From the NCBI GenBank assembly GCA_038202795.1, contig JBBREQ010000022.1:1-29505 (forward strand): DNA of 29,505 bases, in the 5' to 3' direction. Under the pieces are notes generated by a model, which saw only the letters and a program-made list of their open reading frames with translations, was not told where the DNA came from and did no database searches. A program made the translations under genes and the position numbers. Of the stretch, positions 1-6,686 are shown piece by piece. Position 1 is the stretch's first letter. Every line of letters starts with the position of its first letter. The stretch is from PHET01 sp038202795. GTDB taxonomy: Bacteria; Actinomycetota; Coriobacteriia; Anaerosomatales; PHET01.

Positions 1-23
1 GGCGGATAGAATCTCGGCTGTGG

Positions 24-128
24 TCAGCTGTTGTCATCGCTCAACCGAGGGTGCTCGGGAAGGGGCTTGATGTCCGCGTCCAAACCGCGCTTCGCCAATG
101 CCGAGAGGATTGCTTCGGCAACCCCCAC
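24..128 (-). pseudogene. Possible 3' remnant of an unidentified gene
   Basis: On the minus strand a short open stretch of about 34 codons begins with GTG shortly after an in-frame TAA and ends in TGA at 26-24. Its conceptual product is alanine/leucine-rich followed by a charged, proline-containing tail, which reads like an ordinary protein C-terminus. No family was recognised and there is no convincing ribosome-binding site. It may be the decayed end of a gene or chance. The rest of 1-229 shows nothing recognisable. Confidence 0.2.
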
Positions 129-229
129 CGTGGATTACCGGCGACCCGGCGGGATAGCTACAGTCGAGTGCGCACGCTATTCTGTTCCTTGTGACATGGC
201 ATGGTGTGCTCGCGAAGTGATGGGTAACG

Positions 230-2098
230 ATGCGAATAGGCCAGACATTCGGCGCCGACAATACCCGTAACGAATCGACAGTAGCCTCGACGGCGACACT
301 GGAGCGACTAGTCGATTCGCTCGCGCTGCAGTCGATAATGGACGATTTCTATGCACTGACGTCCATTCCCATGGCGCTGATCGGCCTCGACGGGGCCATC
401 ATCGTTGGCGCCGGGTGGCAGGAAGTATGCACCCGTTTTCACCGCGCCAACCCTGACACATGCACCTCGTGTGTGGAGAGCGACACCGTGCTCAGCCGAG
501 GCATACCCGCAGGCGAGTCCCGGCTCTACAAGTGCAAGAACGGCATGTGGGACGCGGCGATGCCGGTGTTCGTCGGCGACGAGCATGTGGCGAATGTATT
601 CACCGGCCAGTTCTTCTTCGATGACGAGCGTATTGACCTCGATCTGTTCCGTGCGCAGGCCGTTAGGCACGGCTTTCCCGAGGACGAGTATCTCGACTCG
701 ATTCAGTCCGTGCACCGACTGAGCCGCGACACCGTGCAGGCCGGTCTGAGCTTCCTGACCAAGCTTGCCGCGATGCTGTCCAGACTGAGTTTCACTAACT
801 CGACACTCGCTTCGCTGGTGCACGAGCATCAGATATTGCTCGAACGGGAACGTGAGCAGGCCGACAGGTTACGCACGTTGGCGGAGATTGAGTCGGTCCT
901 GACTTCCTCGCTCGATTTCGAGGAGGTCATAGATCTCGCCCTCACAGCAGCCGAGACGCACCTGCGCGTAGCCGCCTCGTCTGTCTGGACCGTCGACGTC
1001 ACGGGTGAGCGTCTTTGTCTCGTCGGCTACAGAGGTTTTCCGGATTCTTTCACCGCTGATTTCGCAGACGGTATTTCTGTTGGAGATGCGTATCCCGTCG
1101 CACGAGCCGCGAGTGGTGCTGCTCCGGTGCTGTACGAATGCGTCGCCGATGCCTCGCTGCACGATCCCGTGCGTGACGCGTATGCGCGCTACGGCGTAGA
1201 GCTGGGCTCACTCGCCGCTATACCGCTTATCGCCAAGGATGTGGTGATCGGGGGGATGACTCTAGCGTGGAGCTCGCAGCGCAGCTTCGACCCGGACGAC
1301 ATCGTGCTGATCAACACGCTCGCGAGGCGCTTCTCGGCCGCCATGGAGAACGCACAGCTGTTCCAGTCCGAACACATGATCGCCGAGACCCTCCAGGAGA
1401 CGCTTGTCGCGTTGCCTTCACATGTCGCGGGGGTGTCGTTCTCGAGCGCCTACGAGAGCTCGACTCACCACCGTGGGCGTGTGGGCGGCGACTTCATCGA
1501 TATTTTCGAGATTCAGGGCGATATGGTCGGCATAACCCTGGGTGACGTCTCGGGCAAGGGAATCGAAGCCGCCGCAACGACGTCGCTGGTCCGGACCACT
1601 TTGCGTGTGCATGCACTGGATGGATTGCCTCCGGCGGAGGTCGCGGGCAAGACAAACCAGGTGGTGCGCCGGTTCACCGAGGCCGAGTCGTTCGTCACAT
1701 TGTGGTTCGGAGTGCTGGACACGAAGACGGGTGAGTTGCGCTACTTCTGCGCGGGGCACCCGCCGGCGCTGGTAATCTCAGCGGATGGGGATGTCCGTGA
1801 GTTGGATGGTCTTGATTCGATTTTGGGCGCCTTCGATGGAGCCACGTTTGTCGAGAGGCGGACCACCCTTTCGCGAGGCGACCGACTGCTCGTTTACTCG
1901 GACGGTGCCACCGAGGCCAGATCGCCGGAAGGCGGCTTCCTGGGTGAGGACGGCTTGCGCGCTGTTGTTGAGAGGCATAAGCGCGTGCCGACGCCGGGGC
2001 TGAGCGGAGCCTTGGTGCGTGACATCGTTGCTCACGGCAAGGGTGTTCTTCGCGATGATGTCGCCATCCTGGCGGTTGAGCCAGTGGAACTCACGTGA
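230..2098 (+). CDS. PocR-GAF sensor with C-terminal SpoIIE/PP2C phosphatase
   Basis: A 622-residue signalling phosphatase. Residues about 30-190 form a PocR ligand-binding domain: the family's cysteines appear as C-T-x-x-H, C-T-S-C and K-C-K-N-G, followed by the G-Q-F-F-F-D segment. Residues about 210-375 form a GAF domain, joined by a short coiled linker rich in E and R. Residues about 390-615 are a PPM/SpoIIE Ser/Thr phosphatase with its metal-binding aspartates visible in GGDF, GDVSGKG, SDGATEA and RDDVA. Family knowledge: such proteins usually dephosphorylate an anti-sigma-factor antagonist in a partner-switching cascade, and PocR domains sense small hydrophobic or diol-like molecules. 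No anti-sigma partner lies in the window, so the target is unknown. There is no transmembrane segment, so it should be cytoplasmic. Confidence 0.9.
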   Translation: MRIGQTFGADNTRNESTVASTATLERLVDSLALQSIMDDFYALTSIPMALIGLDGAIIVGAGWQEVCTRFHRANPDTCTSCVESDTVLSRGIPAGESRLYKCKNGMWDAAMPVFVGDEHVANVFTGQFFFDDERIDLDLFRAQAVRHGFPEDEYLDSIQSVHRLSRDTVQAGLSFLTKLAAMLSRLSFTNSTLASLVHEHQILLEREREQADRLRTLAEIESVLTSSLDFEEVIDLALTAAETHLRVAASSVWTVDVTGERLCLVGYRGFPDSFTADFADGISVGDAYPVARAASGAAPVLYECVADASLHDPVRDAYARYGVELGSLAAIPLIAKDVVIGGMTLAWSSQRSFDPDDIVLINTLARRFSAAMENAQLFQSEHMIAETLQETLVALPSHVAGVSFSSAYESSTHHRGRVGGDFIDIFEIQGDMVGITLGDVSGKGIEAAATTSLVRTTLRVHALDGLPPAEVAGKTNQVVRRFTEAESFVTLWFGVLDTKTGELRYFCAGHPPALVISADGDVRELDGLDSILGAFDGATFVERRTTLSRGDRLLVYSDGATEARSPEGGFLGEDGLRAVVERHKRVPTPGLSGALVRDIVAHGKGVLRDDVAILAVEPVELT

Positions 2099-2262
2099 TG
2101 TACGTCGCACTGCTCCGCGGCATTACTGTGGGCGGCAACCGCCAAGGAGCTGACGCGGCCCGCTTACGGCCAGTCCAGATGCACGGCCGCAAGAATCGCC
2201 GCATCGAGGATCGGCCCAGCGACGAACCACGGGTGCCAGAAGAGTGCGATTGTTGCGAGTGA
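2098..2262 (+). pseudogene. N-terminal fragment of a DUF1697 protein
   Basis: The ATG overlaps the stop codon of the preceding phosphatase gene (TGATG). The first 14 residues, M-Y-V-A-L-L-R-G-I-T-V-G-G-N, are the hallmark start of DUF1697 proteins, usually about 180 residues long. After roughly residue 15 the similarity ends, and the frame runs through unrelated sequence to a stop after 54 codons. I read it as a truncated gene whose body was replaced by the opposite-strand remnant next to it. DUF1697 has no settled function. Confidence 0.6.
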
Positions 2263-2331
2263 CGTAAACGCGCCCGCAACTGCTGCGTCACGGGAGCGTG
2301 CAGCGCCGGGCCACGGGAGGTGCTGTGCTGA
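2164..2331 (-). pseudogene. C-terminal remnant of a membrane protein
   Basis: Reading the minus strand from 2331 to a TAA at 2166-2164 gives 55 codons of convincing protein. A proline/arginine-rich stretch leads into two hydrophobic segments (around A-F-T-S-L-A-T-I-A-L-F-W and A-G-P-I-L-D-A-A-I-L-A-A-V) ending in H-L-D-W-P. No start codon is usable and a TGA lies immediately upstream, so only the last membrane portion of a gene survives. The family was not identified. It overlaps the nonsense tail of the DUF1697 fragment, which marks 2.10-2.33 kb as a patch of deletion-fused gene ends. Confidence 0.5.
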
Positions 2332-2440
2332 TCATCTGGTATGCATGGAGGTGGCGCAGCCCGATGGTTCAAGCCGGATCCGCTGGTCGCGCAGGTTAGG
2401 TGCAACACATCCGGGGCATCTTCCTGTGCGGGGTGTGAAG

Positions 2441-3409
2441 ATGGAATACCGCGGGCTCGGACGCACGGGTTGGAACGTCTCGACTGTCGGCCTGGGCACA
2501 TGGGCGATGGGCAGTCAGTGGGGGCCGGTGGACGACCGCGAGTCGCTTGCCACCCTCCAACGCGCGCTGGATCTGGGCGTCAACTTCTTAGACACCGCCG
2601 ACGTGTACGGTAGCGAGCATCTGCTCGGCCGGCTGCGTCGAGAACGAAGTGAGCCGTTCTTCATCGCCACCAAGCTGGGTGTGCGGCTCAATCCCGACCC
2701 CAAAGCCTACACGCGGGAGAACATGACGGCCGCCGTCGAGGGCAGCCTGCGCGATCTGGGGACGGAGACCATCGACCTCATGCAGCTGCACGTCCCGCCG
2801 GCGGAGGCCTATGTCCCCGAGACGTTCAGCATCCTCGATGCCCTGGTGCGCCAGGGCAAGATCCGCCACTACGGAGTCAGCGTGGAACGGATTGCCGACG
2901 GTCTGAAGGCCATGGAGTTCCCTGGAGTGCAGTCTGTCCAGATCATCTTCAACATCTTCCGTCAGCGACCTGTGGAGGACTTCTTCCCGGAGGCCAGACG
3001 CTGTGGCGTGGGCATCATCGCACGCGTACCGCTGGCTTCCGGGATGCTGACCGGCAAGATCACGCGCGAGACCGTCTTCGCCACCGACGATCATCGCAAC
3101 TACAACCGCGAAGGCCAATCGTTTGATCGCGGCGAGACCTTCTCGGGAGTCGATTTCGAGGCTGGGCTGCAGGCCGTTGAGGAACTGGGCGCGCTCGTCC
3201 CGACGGGAGCCACCATGGCGGAGATGGCCCTGCGGTGGATCCTCATGTTCGAGGGCGTGACCTGCGCGATAGCGGGAGCCAGGAATCCCGCGCAGGCCGA
3301 GGACAACATTCGTGCCGCCGACCTACCTGCGCTCTCGGACGCCACCATGGCGGCGATCCGAGCCGTCTACGACCTCCACATTCGGGCTCAGGTACACCAC
3401 CAGTGGTAG
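2441..3409 (+). CDS. Aldo/keto reductase
   Basis: A 322-residue NAD(P)H-dependent oxidoreductase with a TIM-barrel fold. The AKR tetrad is present: D51 and Y56 in D-T-A-D-V-Y-G, K78 in A-T-K-L-G and H117 in Q-L-H-V-P. The C-terminal cofactor loop is visible as A-I-A-G-A-R-N-P-A-Q. I chose the ATG at 2441 because the protein then begins M-E-Y-R-G-L-G-R-T-G, the normal AKR start. An upstream in-frame ATG at 2345 would add 32 residues with no family match. The gene stands alone between decayed fragments. Its substrate cannot be told from sequence. Confidence 0.9.
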   Translation: MEYRGLGRTGWNVSTVGLGTWAMGSQWGPVDDRESLATLQRALDLGVNFLDTADVYGSEHLLGRLRRERSEPFFIATKLGVRLNPDPKAYTRENMTAAVEGSLRDLGTETIDLMQLHVPPAEAYVPETFSILDALVRQGKIRHYGVSVERIADGLKAMEFPGVQSVQIIFNIFRQRPVEDFFPEARRCGVGIIARVPLASGMLTGKITRETVFATDDHRNYNREGQSFDRGETFSGVDFEAGLQAVEELGALVPTGATMAEMALRWILMFEGVTCAIAGARNPAQAEDNIRAADLPALSDATMAAIRAVYDLHIRAQVHHQW

Positions 3410-3503
3410 GTCCGATCGGGATGCGGTTTCGCTCAACACAAACACACCCAGAAGGGGCATCTACCTGACAACCGTGTGGTATCTGCGCACAGAGGAGGTA
3501 GTG

Positions 3504-3676
3504 ATGAGGCTTGCAGACAAGGTCGCGGTGGTCGGTATGGCACCTGGTACGCCGCGATTCCCGGACAGCTCAAGTCCACAGACATCGCGCAGCTGGACCT
3601 GTTTCTCGCCTCGGACGAGTAGAAGATGATCAACGGAGCCATCATTCCTGCTGATGCAGGATGGTCCGCGGCGTAG
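3504..3676 (+). pseudogene. Collapsed short-chain dehydrogenase (SDR) gene
   Basis: A strong ribosome-binding site (GAGGAGGT at 3492-3499) precedes an ATG and M-R-L-A-D-K-V-A-V-V, the classical start of a Rossmann-fold SDR. After ten residues the sequence jumps, in another frame, to a typical SDR C-terminus ending L-F-L-A-S-D-E, an in-frame TAG, then K-M-I-N-G-A-I-I-P-A-D-A-G-W and a TAG at 3674-3676. About 190 codons, including the YxxxK active site, are missing. A large internal deletion, a frame change and a nonsense codon make this a dead gene. Confidence 0.8.
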
Positions 3677-3707
3677 GATAGAGGGCCGCCGATGAGAACG
3701 AGGTCGC

Positions 3708-4532
3708 TTGCTTCTCTGCCTTAACAGCGAGTGGCAGGGGTGCGAGAGTCCGCAGCTCGAGCGAGGAGCTCGCGAGCTTGCCCGCGAGCTCTTTCGCGAT
3801 GCACCTCATCTCGACCTCGGCCCGGCAACGTGCGATGCGCTCGACGTGCGCGATGGCGTGTTCGCGCTCGACTGTGTCGGCGGCCGGTTTCTGCGAACGC
3901 TGCGCGAGCTCGAACTCGCCGCGCCCGAGCGTGTTTTCACCGTTGGGGGGACGTGCGGGGCCGAAGCCGCGCCGATTGCCTACCTCAGCCGTCGGTACCA
4001 GGGACTCGGCGTGGTGTGGTTCGACGCGCACGGCGACTTGAACACTCCTGCGACATCGCCGAGCGGCCACTTCCACGGCATGGTCCTTCGCACGCTCCTC
4101 GGCGATGGTCCCCGCGAGTTCACCGACCACATCGCCAGCTCTCTCGATAGCGCTCGCGTCCTCGTCGCCGGGGCGCGCGACTTGGACGACGCCGAGCGCG
4201 ACTGCATCGAGTCGGTCGGCATAGGATTGGTGGAAGGTTGGCCGGGAGACACGGCCGCGCGCATCATCGATTTCCTGCGATCGGCTGAAGTCGCGCAGCT
4301 TTACGTACACATCGACGTCGATGTGTTCGATCCAGCGGTCTACCGAGACGCGCTCTTCTCGGTGCCTCAGGGCCCGTCGCTGGACTCGGCCGCCTTCGTT
4401 GTGCGTGAGGTCGTAGATGCGTTTGACGTGGTAGGCGTCGGGGTGGTCGAGTCGTGTGGCCACACGCTGGAGGCGCGTCAGGCGCTTGTCGGCTTCCTGA
4501 CCGATAGCGGTTTGTGGCGGCCCATGATGTAG
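3708..4532 (+). CDS. Arginase/agmatinase-family protein
   Basis: A 274-residue ureohydrolase-fold protein. The binuclear-manganese motifs are present as W-F-D-A-H-G-D-L-N (D106, H108, D110), the substrate loop S-G-H-F-H-G-M, and H-I-D-V-D-V-F-D-P (D203, D205). The first motif, normally G-G-D-H-S, reads G-G-T-C-G, putting C83 where the metal-binding histidine usually sits. An in-frame TGA lies just upstream, so the TTG at 3708 is the only reasonable start. It follows A-G-A-A-C-G-A-G-G. The enzyme may hydrolyse a guanidino or amidino compound, but the altered site leaves the substrate open. It follows the dead SDR and is upstream of the GNAT gene. Confidence 0.85.
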   Translation: MLLCLNSEWQGCESPQLERGARELARELFRDAPHLDLGPATCDALDVRDGVFALDCVGGRFLRTLRELELAAPERVFTVGGTCGAEAAPIAYLSRRYQGLGVVWFDAHGDLNTPATSPSGHFHGMVLRTLLGDGPREFTDHIASSLDSARVLVAGARDLDDAERDCIESVGIGLVEGWPGDTAARIIDFLRSAEVAQLYVHIDVDVFDPAVYRDALFSVPQGPSLDSAAFVVREVVDAFDVVGVGVVESCGHTLEARQALVGFLTDSGLWRPMM

Positions 4533-4644
4533 TCTGCAGAGGGCCTCGCGCATGTGGCTGTCGTTTATGTCCATTGGCGACAGCATCTCTCAGGGCTACC
4601 GAGACTCGGTGCCGCGTCGGCGCAACGGGGGCTGTGGAGGGCGC

Positions 4645-5178
4645 ATGAGCAACCTGGATATTCGCATTCGCATGGCAACGCATGAGGACGCCCAGCTTTT
4701 AGCCGATCTAGGCGCACGCACCTTCAAGCAGGCCTTTGGCGCCGACAACAACCCTGATGACCTGGCCGCCTATCTCGAGTCGGCCTTCGGACCCGCGATT
4801 CAGCACGCGGAACTCATAGACCCCGTCACTGTCTTCCTGATCGCGCAGGTCGGCGACGCGTTAGCTGGCTATGCGAAGCTCCGGCTCGCCGAGGCGCCCG
4901 CCTACGTCCTAGGAGAGCGGCCCGCCGAAATCGTGCGCATCTACGCAGATCAGCCGTGGATAGGGCGCGGCGTCGGGTCGGCCCTCATGGGTTCGGGCCT
5001 CGCCGCACTTGGCGAGCGTGGGTATGACGCCGCGTGGCTCAGCGTGTGGGAACGCAATCAACGCGGTATCGCGTTCTACGCGAAATGGGGATTCGATGCC
5101 GTGGGTCGTCAAGTGTTCCTTGTGGGTAGCGACCCACAGAACGACCTGGTTATGAGTCGCCTTCTGGCGGCGGGATAG
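4645..5178 (+). CDS. GNAT-family N-acetyltransferase
   Basis: A 177-residue acetyl-CoA-dependent acetyltransferase. The CoA pyrophosphate-binding motif appears as R-I-Y-A-D-Q-P-W-I-G-R-G-V-G-S-A-L, followed by the motif-B segment W-L-S-V-W-E-R-N-Q-R-G-I-A-F-Y-A-K-W-G-F. The N-terminal pattern (F-x-x-A-F-G-x-x-N-x-x-x-D-L-x-x-Y-L) resembles PaiA-like polyamine acetyltransferases, but this is only a suggestion. The ATG at 4645 was chosen over the in-frame ATG at 4552 because a GGAGG-type site lies just upstream and the GNAT fold begins directly after it. It is convergent with msrA. Confidence 0.88.
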   Translation: MSNLDIRIRMATHEDAQLLADLGARTFKQAFGADNNPDDLAAYLESAFGPAIQHAELIDPVTVFLIAQVGDALAGYAKLRLAEAPAYVLGERPAEIVRIYADQPWIGRGVGSALMGSGLAALGERGYDAAWLSVWERNQRGIAFYAKWGFDAVGRQVFLVGSDPQNDLVMSRLLAAG

Positions 5179-5236
5179 CGGGCGTATGGACCTGTCGACG
5201 ACGGCGAACACGCCTGAGGATAGGGTCCAGCGCCGA

Positions 5237-6025
5237 CTATGGTAGCGCGCACGCCCCGCCGCTGGCGGTCTCGCCCACGAGCGAAAGCAGGTGCTCGCGG
5301 GCGGATTTGCTCAGACCGAAGGATCCCATCTCACCGGCGAGCCGAACTCGTGTGCCACTCCCGGAAACGTATCCGTTGACGCGCATGCCGGCGGTGCTGT
5401 CTCGCAGCGCGGTTTCGTCGCTCCCGAGCATGCCCTTGAACTCGTTCAGCAGAGTGCGGTCGTTTCGCAGGTAATACTTCTGGTGATAGTCCTCGGCGGG
5501 CCAGAACTTCTTCAGGGGCTCGATGCGCGTCGTGAGCGGCCCGCCGAGCTTCTCAGAAGCCACCTTCGCGCGCTCGCGCGCCACTGTCAGCTGTTCGTCG
5601 TCCTGCGCGAGAATGAGCGAAGCGTACTGTGCGTAGCCGGGACGGCTGGCGGGGTCGTGCAGCGCGAACATGAGATCCACGAGCTCGGCGTAGCTGATCA
5701 CGGTCGGGTCGAAGTCGACTTGGACGCACTCGGACTGATCTCCCAAGCTGTGGTAGGTCGGATCGCTTCGATCACCGCCAGCGTAGCCGACGCGAGTTCT
5801 CCACACTCCTTTGACCAGCCCGAACTGGGCTTCGACTGTCCAAAATCAACCCAGACCGAAGGTGGCGGTGGATAGCTGCTTGGGGATGCGGCTGTCGACG
5901 GGGGCAGGTGCCATGCGTGTAGGTCCCTCCGGTCGCGTCCGAATCATCCCAACCACAAGCCCCCCCAGCGCGATCACGATGATCAGCGGCAGAACCAAAG
6001 TGCGCACTCGAGCGAACCGAAGCAT
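5237..6025 (-). CDS. msrA: Selenocysteine-containing, membrane-anchored peptide methionine sulfoxide reductase A
   Basis: MsrA reduces methionine-S-sulfoxide in proteins. The frame runs from an ATG at 6025 (preceded by A-G-G-A-A-G-G-A-G) to 5237 and is broken only by TGA at 5848-5846. That codon sits at residue 60 in F-G-L-G-[TGA]-F-W-x-V-E-A-Q-F-G, precisely the catalytic cysteine of the MsrA G-C-F-W motif. Open MsrA sequence continues on both sides, including R-V-G-Y-A-G-G, Y-H-S-L-G-D-Q-S-E and E-D-Y-H-Q-K-Y-Y-L. Reading TGA as selenocysteine gives 262 residues. Residues 9-28 form a hydrophobic segment with basic flanks, so the enzyme is probably exported and membrane-anchored. Additional cysteines lie in the S-E-C segment and four residues from the C-terminus, candidates for resolving roles. 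Sec-MsrAs are known in some bacteria and algae. The alternative, a nonsense mutation in a decaying gene, is less likely because nothing else is damaged. Confidence 0.85.
5814..5848 (-). promoter_or_regulatory. Candidate bacterial SECIS element downstream of the msrA TGA codon
   Basis: On the minus strand the TGA at 5848-5846 is followed by 19 nt and then the loop of a hairpin. The stem is AGCCC (5831-5827) with GGGCT (5821-5817), and the five-base loop AGTTC carries a G in its second position. Below the stem, a two-base bulge (GA) and further C-G/T-G pairs can extend it. Bacterial SECIS elements lie within the coding sequence just after the UGA, with a small apical loop containing an early G, about 16-37 nt away. 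This one fits. It would bind SelB carrying Sec-tRNA. Confidence 0.6.
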
Positions 6026-6249
6026 GGGGCTCCTTCCTGCCGAGGACTCGTCACAGAAGAGGTGCAACTTGTGTGCCGTGGAGCGCTCCGCTCGCTCGCG
6101 GGCGCGAGGACCTCGTGCTGGTTCTCGTCGGCGGGCCAGACCGCGAGGGCGAGCTGCCGTCGCGTGGGGCGTCTCGGCTAGACTGGATTCGCGCGTTTGG
6201 AAGCTGGACGAAGACGCTGTCCTCCGGAACAGATAGCTGAGGCCCACCC

Positions 6250-6547
6250 ATGAGACTCACGATCTTCGGTGCGACCGGGCGCATGGGTAGGCTGCTCGTC
6301 GAGCAGGCCCTGCATGAAGGATACGAGGTCGTGGCGTTTGCCCGGAATCCCGACCGCCTTAGGGGCGTGAGCCAGTATCGAGGTCAAGCGTCGCTCGGTT
6401 CCTGCTAAGGCTGGCGACATCTTCAGACCACGTGCACGAGTCTCCCGCGGTCAGCAACTGATCTGAGCACGGTCGCGACGACAACCTTGTCTGCGGCCCT
6501 GGCACGATTCAACGAGGGATCCGCAACATCTTGTGTCCGCTGGCCTG
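6250..6547 (+). pseudogene. Decayed NmrA-like NAD(P)-binding Rossmann gene
   Basis: ATG at 6250 opens M-R-L-T-I-F-G-A-T-G-R-M-G-R-L-L-V-E-Q-A-L, the dinucleotide-binding start of an NmrA/SDR-type NAD(P)H-binding protein, continuing through V-V-A-F-A-R-N-P-D-R-L. It stops at TAA 6406-6408 after 52 codons. In another frame, directly after, G-D-I-F-R-P-R-A-R-V resembles the next conserved block. Later, around 6479-6547, G-P-G-T-I-Q-R-G-I-R-N-I-L resembles a further one; these two matches are weaker. I conclude a frameshifted, internally deleted copy. The rest of 6026-6249 and 6548-6686 holds only the leaders of msrA and of the next gene. Confidence 0.6.
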
Positions 6548-6686
6548 CAGGCCACCCGTACGAGCGTCACTTTGGGCTGCCACGCTCGCCGACCTGCGAT
6601 GTAGAATCGACGGGGGGAGTAGGCCGAGAGTCTCAGGCACGGATTCGGCCCCGTTTGAGTGCATTGCGGGAGGGAGCGAGAATCGA

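Noticed and set aside
3632..3634. The in-frame TAG in the SDR remnant as a recoded pyrrolysine codon
   Set aside because: The gene also lacks about 190 internal codons and its active site, so a plain nonsense mutation in a dead gene explains it.
3642..4586. 314-residue open frame on the minus strand
   Set aside because: It lies opposite the arginase-family gene, whose metal motifs are intact; the antisense product is arginine- and valine-rich with no family features.
5846..6247. Separate small gene of 133 residues upstream of msrA
   Set aside because: Only its last 59 residues, from the ATG at 6025, look like protein, and they continue directly into MsrA through the TGA codon. The upstream 74 residues are low-complexity leader sequence.
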